Shown: positions 25,330-33,328 of the stretch, piece after piece
Position numbering within the stretch: position 1 is the stretch's first letter
How the letters are laid out: every line of letters begins with the position of its first letter
Source of the DNA: Rhodospirillales bacterium
Lineage (GTDB): Bacteria > Pseudomonadota > Alphaproteobacteria > Acetobacterales > Acetobacteraceae
Length of the DNA stretch: 42,486 nt
Direction of reading: 5' to 3'
Assembly (NCBI GenBank): GCA_028288785.1
Contig: JAQGHV010000137.1
Coordinates: forward strand, 1 to 42,486
Notes under the pieces: model-generated
Told to the model about the DNA's origin: nothing
The model's input: the letters and a program-made list of their open reading frames with translations, nothing else
Databases searched by the model: none
Position numbers and translations under genes: made by a program

Positions 25330-25869
25330 ATGGCCCGCATTCCATACCGCAACGCCGAGGACCTGCCCGAGGATCAGCGCGACCTGCTCAAGCGCCCGAT
25401 CAGCCTGCACCGCGCGCTCACCAACAGTCCCGGCGGCGCCCGCGCCTTCCAGGGCCTCGGCCAGTACATCCGCTACGGCAGCAAGCTCGACCCGCGCCTG
25501 CGCGAGATGGCAATCCTCCAGGTGGGCTGGATCGCCCGCAGCCCTTACGAGTGGTCGCACCATGTGAAGATCGGCATGGATTTCGGCGTCGTGGAAAGCG
25601 ACATCCGCGCGATCATGAGCGGCGATGAGTCCGGTCTCGATGGCCCCGCACGCCTGGTGTTGCGCGCTGCGCGGGAGGTCGTCGCCGGCGGCACGAGCCA
25701 GGCCACCCATGACCAGCTCGCGGCGAATTTCAGCACCGAGGCGCTGACCGACCTCATCCTCACCGCGGGCTTCTACTGCGCCGTGGTGCGCGTGCTGGCC
25801 TCACTCGAAATCGACGTGGAACCCGACTACATGCCCTATCTCGAAAAATATCCGTTACCGAGAAAATGA
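25330..25869 (+). CDS. Carboxymuconolactone decarboxylase-like (AhpD-fold) protein
   Basis: This 179-residue protein has the CMD helical bundle: LDPRLREMAILQVGWIARSPYEWSHHVKIGMDFGV (about residues 55-90) is the core family phrase. In AhpD this region carries a CxxC redox pair; here it is EWSHH, without cysteines. A peroxidase-type role like AhpD is therefore unlikely, and the acid/His residues suggest a different, uncharacterised reaction. An AAGGGAGAC-like site precedes the ATG. The stop overlaps the start of the ABC exporter by 4 nt (ATGA), so the two are coupled. Confidence 0.88.
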   Translation: MARIPYRNAEDLPEDQRDLLKRPISLHRALTNSPGGARAFQGLGQYIRYGSKLDPRLREMAILQVGWIARSPYEWSHHVKIGMDFGVVESDIRAIMSGDESGLDGPARLVLRAAREVVAGGTSQATHDQLAANFSTEALTDLILTAGFYCAVVRVLASLEIDVEPDYMPYLEKYPLPRK

Positions 25870-27620
25870 AGCGCATCGCCTCGCTCGCGCTGCTGTGGCC
25901 CTACCTGCGCGCCCATGCCGGGCGCGTGGCGATGGCGGGCGTGGCGCTGGTGGTCGCCGCCTCCCTGGTGCTCGGCATCGGACAGGGCATCCGGCACCTG
26001 ATCGACCAGGGGTTCTCGACCAGCAACGCCTCCGAGCTCGACCGGGCGGCGCTGCTCATGTTCGCGATCGTGGCCGCGCTCGCACTCGCTACCGGCTGCC
26101 GCTACTACCTCGTTTCCTGGCTTGGCGAGCGCATTGCCGCCGATATCCGGCGCGACGCCTATGACCGCCTGCTCACCCTCTCGCCGGCCTATTTCGAGGT
26201 TGCACGCGCCGGCGATATTCTGTCGCGCCTCACCGCGGATATCGCGCTGCTGCAATCGCTGATCGGTTCGGCGATTTCGATGGGCATCCGCAACACGCTG
26301 ATGATCATCGGAGCTTTCGGGATGCTCGTGGCCACCAGCCCGAAGCTTGCCCTCATCGTCGCCGCCGTGCTGCCGATCGTCGTGGCACCGCTGATCCTGT
26401 TCGGCCGCCGCGAGAAGAAGCTCTCCCGCGCCACGCAGGACCGCATCGCCGATCTCGGGCACCAGGTGGAGGAGACCATTTCCGGCATCCGCACCGTGCA
26501 GGCCTTCACCCAGGAAGCGAGCGCGCATGCCAGCTTCCAGGTCGCGGCCGAGAGCTCCGTCAACACCGCGCTGAAGCGCATCAAGGTGCGCGCGGGCCTC
26601 ATCCTCGCGGTCATCCTGCTGGGGTTTGGTGCCGTCACCTTCTCGCTCTGGGTTGGTGGGCACGACGTGGTTGCCGGCCGCATGACCGGCGGCGAGCTCT
26701 CCGCCTTCGTGCTCTACGCGATCCTGCTCGCGACCTCCGCTGCCGCACTCAGCGAAGTGTGGGGCGAGGTGCAGCGCGCGGCCGGCGCCGCCGAGCGCAT
26801 CGACGAGGTTCTGGACGCGGTCCCGGCCATCGCCGCACCTGCGGCGCCCGCCATCCTGACCCGCCCGATCCGTGGTCGAATCGCTTTCGAGGATGTGCAT
26901 TTCGCCTACCCGACCCGCCCGACGCAGAAAGCGCTCGACGGCTTCTCCCTCACCGTGGAACCCGGCGAAACCGTAGCCCTCGTCGGGCCCTCGGGCGCGG
27001 GCAAAACCACCATCCTGCAGCTGCTGCTGCGCTTCTATGACCCGCAATCCGGCACTGTCCGCCTGGACGGCGTCGACATCGCCACGCTTGATCCGCGCAC
27101 CCTGCGCGAACCGCTCGGCCTCGTGCCGCAGGACCCGGTGATCTTCAGCGCGAACGCCTGGGACAACATCCGCTTCGGGCGGCTCGACGCCACCGACGCC
27201 GAGGTCCGCGCCGCCGCCGAGCAGGCCTCCGCAGCGGGCTTCATCGACGCCCTTCCCGACGGATTCGCAACCCACCTCGGCGCCAAGGGCGTCACGCTCT
27301 CCGGCGGTCAAAGGCAGCGCATGGCGATCGCACGGGCCATCCTCCGCGACCCCCGCGTGCTGTTGCTCGATGAGGCGACCAGCGCACTCGACGCCGAGAG
27401 CGAACAGGCGGTGCAGAAGGCACTCGCCGCCCTCTCGCAAAACCGCACCACGCTGGTGGTCGCGCACCGGCTTGCGACGGTGCGGCGCGCGGATCGGATC
27501 GTCGTGATGGAAGGCGGGCGCATCGTGGCTATGGGGACACATGCGACGCTATTGCGTGATGGTGGGCTCTATGGGCGCTTTGCGGCGCTGCAGTTTACGG
27601 ATGCGCTCGAGGAGAGCTGA
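25866..27620 (+). CDS. ABC exporter, fused permease and ATPase (MsbA-like)
   Basis: This 584-residue half-transporter has an N-terminal ABC_membrane domain of six helices (about residues 15-320) and a C-terminal ATPase (about 340-580). ATPase motifs: Walker A GPSGAGKTT, Q-loop VPQDPVIFS, signature LSGGQRQRMAIARAI, Walker B RVLLLDEATSALD, H-loop AHR. It would act as a homodimer and export lipid, drug or polymer. The FxxVxFxYP phrase before Walker A is typical of MsbA and lipid exporters. It is the last gene of the hslVU-to-exporter strand run and is followed by a dispersed repeat with a T-tract, which may terminate it. Confidence 0.93.
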   Translation: MKRIASLALLWPYLRAHAGRVAMAGVALVVAASLVLGIGQGIRHLIDQGFSTSNASELDRAALLMFAIVAALALATGCRYYLVSWLGERIAADIRRDAYDRLLTLSPAYFEVARAGDILSRLTADIALLQSLIGSAISMGIRNTLMIIGAFGMLVATSPKLALIVAAVLPIVVAPLILFGRREKKLSRATQDRIADLGHQVEETISGIRTVQAFTQEASAHASFQVAAESSVNTALKRIKVRAGLILAVILLGFGAVTFSLWVGGHDVVAGRMTGGELSAFVLYAILLATSAAALSEVWGEVQRAAGAAERIDEVLDAVPAIAAPAAPAILTRPIRGRIAFEDVHFAYPTRPTQKALDGFSLTVEPGETVALVGPSGAGKTTILQLLLRFYDPQSGTVRLDGVDIATLDPRTLREPLGLVPQDPVIFSANAWDNIRFGRLDATDAEVRAAAEQASAAGFIDALPDGFATHLGAKGVTLSGGQRQRMAIARAILRDPRVLLLDEATSALDAESEQAVQKALAALSQNRTTLVVAHRLATVRRADRIVVMEGGRIVAMGTHATLLRDGGLYGRFAALQFTDALEES

Positions 27621-27628
27621 AATAGGCA

Positions 27629-27670
27629 GGGAAAGGAATTTCTCCGGACCCCATTCTTTTATTTTTGGGT
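27629..27670 (+). repeat. Dispersed hairpin/T-tract element, copy 2
   Basis: GGGAAAGGAATTTCTCCGGACCCCATTCTTTTATTTTTGGGT matches the element at 16790-16831 (copy 1: GGGAAAG-AATTCCCCCAAACCCCTTTCTTTTATTTTT). Here the stem is imperfect but the CTTTTATTTTT tract is identical. It lies between the ABC exporter (plus, ends 27620) and the aldo/keto reductase (minus, stop 27659-27661). It supplies the reductase's last residues (SKTQK) and stop codon. Confidence 0.6.
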
Positions 27671-28678
27671 TTTAGAGCGCGTGATGCGGCCTTCCAGGGG
27701 GTATGCGGGATCGTTGTAGCCGGGGGTGGAGGGGTGGCCGGGGGCGACCAAGGTGTCCACCAGGGCTTCGTCTTCGGGCGTCAGCGTCACGCCCAGGGCA
27801 AGGACGTATTCTTCCCACTGTTCCTCGGTCCGCGGGCCGGCGATGACGCCGGTGATGAGCCGGTTGTTCAGCACCCACGCGAGCGCAAACTGGCCAGGCG
27901 TCACGCCATGTGCCTCGGCACGCGCAGCGATCTTGCCGGCGACCTCCAGGCTCTCCGGGCGCCACTCCGTTTCCATCATGCGCTTGTCGCGCCTTGCGGC
28001 GCGCGAGCCCTCGGGCGGCACCACATTCGGCGCGTATTTCCCGGTCAGCACACCCCGCGCCAAGGGCGAATAGGGGAACACGCCGAGGCCCAGCGTTGCG
28101 CAGGCTGGCAGATGCTCGACCTCCACCGTGCGGTTCAGCGCGTTGTAGAGCGGCTGGCTCACCACCGGGCGGTCGATGCCCGCCAGGTCGCACAAGCGGC
28201 ACACCTCGGCCACGCGCCACGCGCGATGGTTCGACATGCCGAAATACCGGATCTTCCCCGCGCGGATCAAATCCGCCATGGCGCGCACGCTCTCCTCGAG
28301 CGGTGTCGCATGGTCTTCCTTGTGCCAGTAGAGAATGTCGATCACGTCGGTGCCGAGCCGCTTGAGGCTGGAATTCACGGCGTGAAAGGCGTGCAAACGC
28401 GACATGCCGCCGCCATTCGGACCCTCCAGCATCGGGTTCGCCATCTTGGTCGCCAGCACCCACCAGGCGCGATCCGACGCGATGGCGCGGCCCACGACCT
28501 CCTCCGACTTGCCGCCATTGTAGGTGTCCGCGGTGTCGATGAAATTGACGCCCTGCGACCGGGCACGCGCGATGATGCGCTGGCTGGTCGGCTCGTCGGT
28601 CCCCGCGCCGAACATCATGGTCCCGAGGCAGAGCGGCGAGACCTTGATCCCGCTGCGTCCGAGATTGCGGTATTCCAT
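27659..28678 (-). CDS. Aldo/keto reductase
   Basis: This 339-residue NADPH-dependent (alpha/beta)8 barrel reductase has a complete catalytic tetrad: Asp48 and Tyr53 in FIDTADTYNGG, Lys78 in LATKM, and His119 in LYWHKED. The C-terminal cofactor region GVIAGPRTEEQWEEYV is also visible. Such enzymes reduce aldehydes and ketones, including sugars; the substrate is not evident. Its final residues come from a dispersed repeat element, which may have altered the original C-terminus. It is 76 nt upstream-adjacent to a GT9-like gene on the same strand. Confidence 0.95.
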   Translation of the reverse strand: MEYRNLGRSGIKVSPLCLGTMMFGAGTDEPTSQRIIARARSQGVNFIDTADTYNGGKSEEVVGRAIASDRAWWVLATKMANPMLEGPNGGGMSRLHAFHAVNSSLKRLGTDVIDILYWHKEDHATPLEESVRAMADLIRAGKIRYFGMSNHRAWRVAEVCRLCDLAGIDRPVVSQPLYNALNRTVEVEHLPACATLGLGVFPYSPLARGVLTGKYAPNVVPPEGSRAARRDKRMMETEWRPESLEVAGKIAARAEAHGVTPGQFALAWVLNNRLITGVIAGPRTEEQWEEYVLALGVTLTPEDEALVDTLVAPGHPSTPGYNDPAYPLEGRITRSKTQK

Positions 28679-28754
28679 GGCGTGGCCCCCTCAAAATCGG
28701 GGCCAGGAGGCGGCGGATCGCGCACGGCGTCAAGGTCGCGGACGGGCGATCGGG

Positions 28755-29711
28755 TCAGGAGACAACATGCTCCCGCAAGCGCGCGACAACCTCGCGCGCG
28801 ACCGGGCCCCAGTCTCCCGGCGACGGTTGGCGAAACAGGCGCATGCTGGGGTACCAGGGACTCGTGTCGCTTCCCTCCATCCAGCGCCAGTCCGCGCCGT
28901 GGCGGAGCAAAAGCCAGACCGGCACGCCAAGTGCGCCGGCGAGATGCGCCGGCATGGAATCGACCGTGATCACCAGGTCCAGGCTGAGCATCAGCGAGGC
29001 CAAGGCGAGGACATCGTCGCTGCCTAAGTCGATACCAAAACCTTGTGGCCGCTCATCGAGCGCTGGTCCGCGTTGCAGGATGTGCAGGGTGACGCCTGGC
29101 AGCTCCGCCAGGGGTTCCAGCAACCGCAGGGGTATGGCGCGCTGCGGGTCGAACTCGCCTGCGGCCCAGACCAGGCCCACCGCGAACCCCTTGTCTCGCG
29201 ACGGCGTCAGCGGCGGATGCAGGTAGGGGATTTCGGCAGACAAGGTTTCAGGCGTCACGCGCAGCACATGCGCGAGTTCCATGATCTCGATATCGACCTC
29301 ATGGACGATCTCCGGCGTGCCGTCATGCAGTGGCTCCAGCCTTCCCATGCCGGGCATCGTGCGCAACAGCGGGATCAGCTCCGGCTGCGCCCAGATGGTC
29401 ACCTCGGAGGCGATCTCGCGCAGCGGGGGGATGAAGCGGATGAACTGGATGGTGTCGCCGAGCCCGTGGTAGCAGCGGACCAGAACGCTCCGCCCCTGAA
29501 GCGGCGTTCCATCCCAGATTGCCTGCAGGTGACGCGGCGCATGCCAGTCGCGTGCAGATGCGCGCGCCGTCAGAATCGCATCGCTGATCGCCCATGCCTC
29601 GGCCCAGGCACCGCGGCGCATGCAGTTGATCCAGGCGGCGCCGGCATCCTGGGGCGTTTGCGGTGAAACGCCGTCAGCCACGCACCGGGGCCTGCTCCGC
29701 GGCGATCGCAT
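28755..29711 (-). CDS. Glycosyltransferase 9-like protein
   Basis: This is up to 318 residues. The phrase LVRCYHGLGDTIQFIRFIPPLRE (about residue 76) and the end LVITVDSMPAHLAGALGVPVWLLLRHGADWRWMEG...SPWYPSMRLFRQ match the GT9-like C-terminal domain found in many TPR-glycosyltransferase proteins. Here the TPR part is nearly absent: only about 50 helical residues precede the domain. Donor and acceptor are unknown. Two starts compete: the ATG at 29711, with GGAGG 9 nt upstream but overlapping the DUF1003 gene by 38 nt, and a GTG at 29681 overlapping by 8 nt. Confidence 0.8.
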   Translation of the reverse strand: MRSPRSRPRCVADGVSPQTPQDAGAAWINCMRRGAWAEAWAISDAILTARASARDWHAPRHLQAIWDGTPLQGRSVLVRCYHGLGDTIQFIRFIPPLREIASEVTIWAQPELIPLLRTMPGMGRLEPLHDGTPEIVHEVDIEIMELAHVLRVTPETLSAEIPYLHPPLTPSRDKGFAVGLVWAAGEFDPQRAIPLRLLEPLAELPGVTLHILQRGPALDERPQGFGIDLGSDDVLALASLMLSLDLVITVDSMPAHLAGALGVPVWLLLRHGADWRWMEGSDTSPWYPSMRLFRQPSPGDWGPVAREVVARLREHVVS

Positions 29712-30213
29712 CGATCACCGCCTCCGGGGCCACGGCGGCCTGGACCTCCTGTAGCTCAGGATGTTCCTCTTCCGGTATGCCGAGGCGCGCCGCGATGGAT
29801 GCCAGCAGCTTTGCGACGTGGGTCAACTCATGCTCTGTGAGGAGGCTTATCTGCAGATCGAGTTCGGCGCGGGCGGAGGCTACACTTTCCATCCTGTTCT
29901 GGCTGATCAGCACGAAGGTCGACAGAAAGATAGCTTCGACCGAAGCGAACATGGCCAGCATCACGAGCGACGGGTCGAAGCGCGGCATTCCCGGGACCAG
30001 TCCGAAATTGGCTGCGATCCATCCGCCGAACAAGATCAGGTGCAGATAGACGAAGCGCATCGAGCCGGTGAACCGCGTCACGGCCTGGGCGATGCGCTCT
30101 TGCGGCGTGGCCTTCGCCGCCTCCTCGCGTCGCCGATCCTCCAACGCCTTGATGTTACGGGCCAGTGCGCCGCTGAGGTCGGATGCGGTCGCGGTGGTCG
30201 GTGCTTTCGCCAT
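29674..30213 (-). CDS. DUF1003 membrane protein
   Basis: This 179-residue protein starts at MAKAPTTATASDLSGALARNI. Two transmembrane segments stand out (FVYLHLILFGGWIAANFGLVPG and LVMLAMFASVEAIFLSTFVLISQN), followed by an amphipathic helix rich in Glu and Leu, the DUF1003 plan. The family F-x-Y-x-x-(F/L)-x-x-W-I-x-x-N and SxxAIFxSxxVLxxQNR phrases are present. Function is unknown in the family, with cytosolic C-terminus expected. The track ORF (627 aa) runs far upstream into antisense of the next genes and is rejected. It is divergent from the MDR dehydrogenase gene. Confidence 0.9.
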   Translation of the reverse strand: MAKAPTTATASDLSGALARNIKALEDRRREEAAKATPQERIAQAVTRFTGSMRFVYLHLILFGGWIAANFGLVPGMPRFDPSLVMLAMFASVEAIFLSTFVLISQNRMESVASARAELDLQISLLTEHELTHVAKLLASIAARLGIPEEEHPELQEVQAAVAPEAVIDAIAAEQAPVRG

Positions 30214-30300
30214 CCATTCAAAACGCTGCTGCCGTCCCGCAGATGCAACAGCGCGCCTCGTGCCGCGTTGACGGGTTCGAGAGCAGTGAGGAACGACGCG

Positions 30301-31269
30301 ATGGCGAGTGGGATGATGCGGGCGGCCGTGCTTGACGCGCCGGGATCGCTGCGCCTGGCGGAGGTGCCCATGCCGGAGCCCGCGCCTGGCGAGGTGCGCA
30401 TCCGCCTGCAGGGCTGCGGCGTCTGCGCCTCCAACCTCACACCGTGGGCCGGGCCGGAGTGGATGCAGTTCCCTACCCCGCCTGGCGATCTCGGCCATGA
30501 GGGATGGGGCGTCATCGATGCACTCGGCGAGGGCGTGACCGGGCTCAGCGTCGGCCAACGCGTCGCGGCGCTCAGCTTTCGCAGCTATGCCGAGTTCGAC
30601 GTGGCTCCTGCCGACAGCATGCTGCCGCTTCCCTCGGTGCTGGATGACACGCCCTTCCCGGGCGAGCCGCTCGGCTGCGCCATGAACATTTTTGCGCGCA
30701 GCGGCATTGCCGAGGGGCAGGATGTCGCGATCATCGGCATCGGCTTTCTCGGCGCGATCCTCACGCGCCTCGCTTCGCTGGCCGGCGCGCGCGTGATCGC
30801 GATCGCGCGGCGCCCCTACGCGCTTGATCTCGCGCGGCGCATGGGTGCCGCGGAAACCATCCCGATGGAGGATCACGGCGCCATCATCGAGCGCGTCAGT
30901 GCGCTCACCGCCGGCGCTTTCTGCCCGCGTGTCATCGAGGCGGTCGGTAAATCCTGGCCGCTTGATCTCGCCGGCGAACTCACTGGTGAGCGCGGGCGCC
31001 TGGTGGTCGCGGGCTACCATCAGGATGGGCCGCGGCAGGTGAACATGTGGCTGTGGAACTGGCGCGGCATCGACGTGATCAACGCGCATGAACGAGACCT
31101 CAGCATCCGGATGCAAGGCATGCGCGCCGCGCTGGAAGCGGTGCTGGATGGCCGGATCGATCTCGCGGCGCTCTGCACGCACCAATATCCGTTGGAGATG
31201 TTGGGCAGTGCGCTGGACGCCACGCGCGACCGGCCCGACGGGTTCCTCAAGGCCTGGGTGACACCATGA
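30301..31269 (+). CDS. Zinc-type medium-chain dehydrogenase (MDR family)
   Basis: This 322-residue protein starts at MASGMMRAAVLDAPGSLRLAEVPMPEPAPGEVRIRL. The GroES-like domain keeps the catalytic-zinc residues: Cys in GCGVCASN and His-Glu in GHEGWG. The Rossmann domain holds IIGIGFLGAILTRLA (GxGxxG-like, about residue 142). The four-Cys structural-zinc loop is missing, as in shorter MDR members. It likely oxidises or reduces a sugar or cyclitol with NAD(P). It overlaps the following Gfo/Idh/MocA gene by 4 nt (ATGA), so both act together. This is the first plus-strand gene of the inositol/glycosyltransferase cluster. Substrate is inference only. Confidence 0.9.
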   Translation: MASGMMRAAVLDAPGSLRLAEVPMPEPAPGEVRIRLQGCGVCASNLTPWAGPEWMQFPTPPGDLGHEGWGVIDALGEGVTGLSVGQRVAALSFRSYAEFDVAPADSMLPLPSVLDDTPFPGEPLGCAMNIFARSGIAEGQDVAIIGIGFLGAILTRLASLAGARVIAIARRPYALDLARRMGAAETIPMEDHGAIIERVSALTAGAFCPRVIEAVGKSWPLDLAGELTGERGRLVVAGYHQDGPRQVNMWLWNWRGIDVINAHERDLSIRMQGMRAALEAVLDGRIDLAALCTHQYPLEMLGSALDATRDRPDGFLKAWVTP

Positions 31270-32300
31270 GCGCACTGCCGCGGCTTGGCTTTCTGGGGCT
31301 CGGCTGGATCGGCCGGCACCGTATGCGCGCCATCCTCGACGCCGGCGCCGGCGAGGTGGTGGCGATCGCGGACCCCTCGCCCGATGCAGCACGGGAGGCG
31401 TCGGCGCTGGCACCAGGTGCGACCATCGTCGATGGCCTCGACGGCATGCTCGCCATGGGTCTCGATGGCGTGGTGATCGCGACGCCGAGCGCGCTGCACG
31501 CGGCGCAATCCATCCAGGCGTTGCGCGCTGATGTCGCGGTGTTCTGCCAGAAGCCACTCGGTCGCAATGCTTCGGAGGCCCGTGCGGTGGTGGACGCGGC
31601 GCGCGCCGTGGACCGGCGCCTGGGCCTGGACCTTTCCTATCGCCACACGGCCGCCATGCAGCGCCTGCGCGACCTCATCCGTGCTGGCGGCATCGGCCGG
31701 GTCTTCGCCGCCGATCTCACCTTCCACAACGCCTATGGCCCGGACAAGCCGTGGTTCTACGATGTCGGCCTGGCCGGTGGCGGCTGCGTCATGGATCTCG
31801 GCGTGCACCTCATCGACCTCGCACTTTGGGCGCTCGATTTTTCCAAGGTGGCCGCAGTCGAGAGCCAGCTTCGTGCGGGTGGCGAGAGGCTGCTGGGGCC
31901 GCGCTCCGAGGTCGAGGATTTCTGCATCGCGACGATCGTACTTGAGAATGGCGTGGTGCTGCGCCTCGCCTGCTCGTGGAAGCTGCATGCCGGTTACGAT
32001 GCGGATATCCGGGCCGAGTTCTGGGGCACCGAAGGCGGCGCCACGATGCGCAACATCGACGGCTCCTTCTACGATTTCTCCAGCGAGCACAACCGCGGCA
32101 CGCACCGCGAAACGCTGTCCTTGCCGCCGGATGACTGGGGCGGCCGCGCCGCGATCGAATGGGCGCGCCGGATACACAGCGGCTTCGATCCCGAGGCGGA
32201 GCACTTCGTCACCGTGGCTCGCGTGATCGACGGCATCTACGAGGCCGGCGGCGCCGCGCACGCAAGCGAAGCCGGCAATCAGCGCGCGCTGAGCAGATAG
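31266..32300 (+). CDS. Gfo/Idh/MocA-family oxidoreductase
   Basis: This 344-residue NAD(P)-dependent enzyme has the N-terminal Rossmann fold LGFLGLGWIGRHRMRA, the strand VVIATPSALHA and the family CQKPLG motif (usual EKP; Lys is conserved). The C-terminal domain holds the GGGCVMDLGVHLIDLALWAL phrase, whose His is the usual catalytic residue. This family includes inositol dehydrogenases (IolG) and glucose-fructose oxidoreductase. With inositol-phosphate synthase nearby, a cyclitol or nucleotide-sugar substrate is a fair guess. Its 3' end overlaps the convergent CgeB-like gene by 22 nt (32279-32300), which is tight for two convergent genes. Confidence 0.93.
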   Translation: MSALPRLGFLGLGWIGRHRMRAILDAGAGEVVAIADPSPDAAREASALAPGATIVDGLDGMLAMGLDGVVIATPSALHAAQSIQALRADVAVFCQKPLGRNASEARAVVDAARAVDRRLGLDLSYRHTAAMQRLRDLIRAGGIGRVFAADLTFHNAYGPDKPWFYDVGLAGGGCVMDLGVHLIDLALWALDFSKVAAVESQLRAGGERLLGPRSEVEDFCIATIVLENGVVLRLACSWKLHAGYDADIRAEFWGTEGGATMRNIDGSFYDFSSEHNRGTHRETLSLPPDDWGGRAAIEWARRIHSGFDPEAEHFVTVARVIDGIYEAGGAAHASEAGNQRALSR

Positions 32301-33328
32301 TCTTCCAGCTCGGCGGCACGCCTGGCCGCCGAGTGCTCGGCGAGGATGCGGGAACGTAGCGTGGTGGCCATGGCGCGGCGGTACGTTTCGTCCATCGCTA
32401 GGGCCTCCACCACCTGCCCGCCATCGGTCGCGATCAGGATTTCGCGCCCGGGCCGCAGCAGCTCGTCGAGGCCGCGCCAGTCGTCGGAGATGATTGGTGT
32501 CCCGCAGGCGCCGGCCTCAAACAGCCGGACGCTCGGGCTGTAGCCGGCTCGCACCATATCGGCGCGGGTGACGTTGAGGGTGAAGCGGCTCTGCGCATAG
32601 AAGGCGGCGTGTTTTTCGGGCGGCAGATGCGCGATGCGCTCGACATTGGCGGGCCAGACGATTGTCTCGGGGAACTGCGCGCCGGCGACGACGAAGCGGC
32701 GGTCTGGGGTACGTCGCGCGGGTTCCAGAAGCAGCCGCTCCAACATCGGTTGCCGGTCATCGCTGTAGGTGCCGAGGTAGGAGAGGTCCCACCGATGCGG
32801 CAGGTCGAGTGGACGGTAGGCGTCGATATCCACCGAACAGTAGAGCTGGCGCGCCGCCGGCGATCCGTACTCGGCCTCGAGCCGCGCGAGGGTGGGGCCG
32901 CCGGTGAACGACAGGTACAGGCGGAAGCCGGCGATCTGGCGCACCGCGATGTAGGTCTCCTCGCCGCGCGCGAGGGCCGCCAGCGTGACCGGCGTGTCGA
33001 TATCGTAGAAGGCGGCCAACTTCGCGAGGCGCTGCGCGAGTTCGCCCACGGCAATGCCGTCCGGCACGAAGGAGCCGAGGATCACCGCGTCGGCGGAGGC
33101 CAGTTCGTCGCGCCAGGCATCCAGTTCCTCGACGGAATCATAGAAGGCGAGCCGGCAGTAGCTGGGATCGGCGAGGTCCCGGTGCGCGGCGTACCAGGGC
33201 ACCTGGCGCTCCAGGAACAGGATATCGTGCCCGCGCGCCGCGAATGCGCGGAGAAGCGCGCGGTATGTCGTGGCGTGGCCGTTCCCCCAGGATGAGGACA
33301 GGCTCAGGCCGAGCACCACGATGCGCAT
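32279..33328 (-). CDS. CgeB-like glycosyltransferase (copy A)
   Basis: This 349-residue GT-B-type protein starts at MRIVVLGLSLSSSWGNGHATTYRALLRAFAARGHDILFLE, the CgeB-like opening. The C-terminal half has the nucleotide-sugar-binding phrase SPSVRLFEAGACGTPIISDDWRGLDELLRPGREIL (about residues 265-300). CgeB of Bacillus is a spore-surface glycosylation protein; the group adds sugars to diverse acceptors. It is one of three such paralogues in this cluster. Its ATG overlaps the stop of copy B (TGATG). The ORF-track extension upstream (33562) runs into copy B and is rejected. Donor and acceptor are unknown. Confidence 0.88.
   Translation of the reverse strand: MRIVVLGLSLSSSWGNGHATTYRALLRAFAARGHDILFLERQVPWYAAHRDLADPSYCRLAFYDSVEELDAWRDELASADAVILGSFVPDGIAVGELAQRLAKLAAFYDIDTPVTLAALARGEETYIAVRQIAGFRLYLSFTGGPTLARLEAEYGSPAARQLYCSVDIDAYRPLDLPHRWDLSYLGTYSDDRQPMLERLLLEPARRTPDRRFVVAGAQFPETIVWPANVERIAHLPPEKHAAFYAQSRFTLNVTRADMVRAGYSPSVRLFEAGACGTPIISDDWRGLDELLRPGREILIATDGGQVVEALAMDETYRRAMATTLRSRILAEHSAARRAAELEDYLLSAR

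Noticed and set aside
25836-27542. 568-residue minus-strand ORF opposite the ABC exporter
   Set aside because: Antisense shadow with shadow-type composition; the exporter on the other strand is unambiguous.
29674-31557. 627-residue minus-strand ORF
   Set aside because: Only its last 179 residues are a real gene (DUF1003). The rest is antisense to the MDR and Gfo/Idh/MocA genes.
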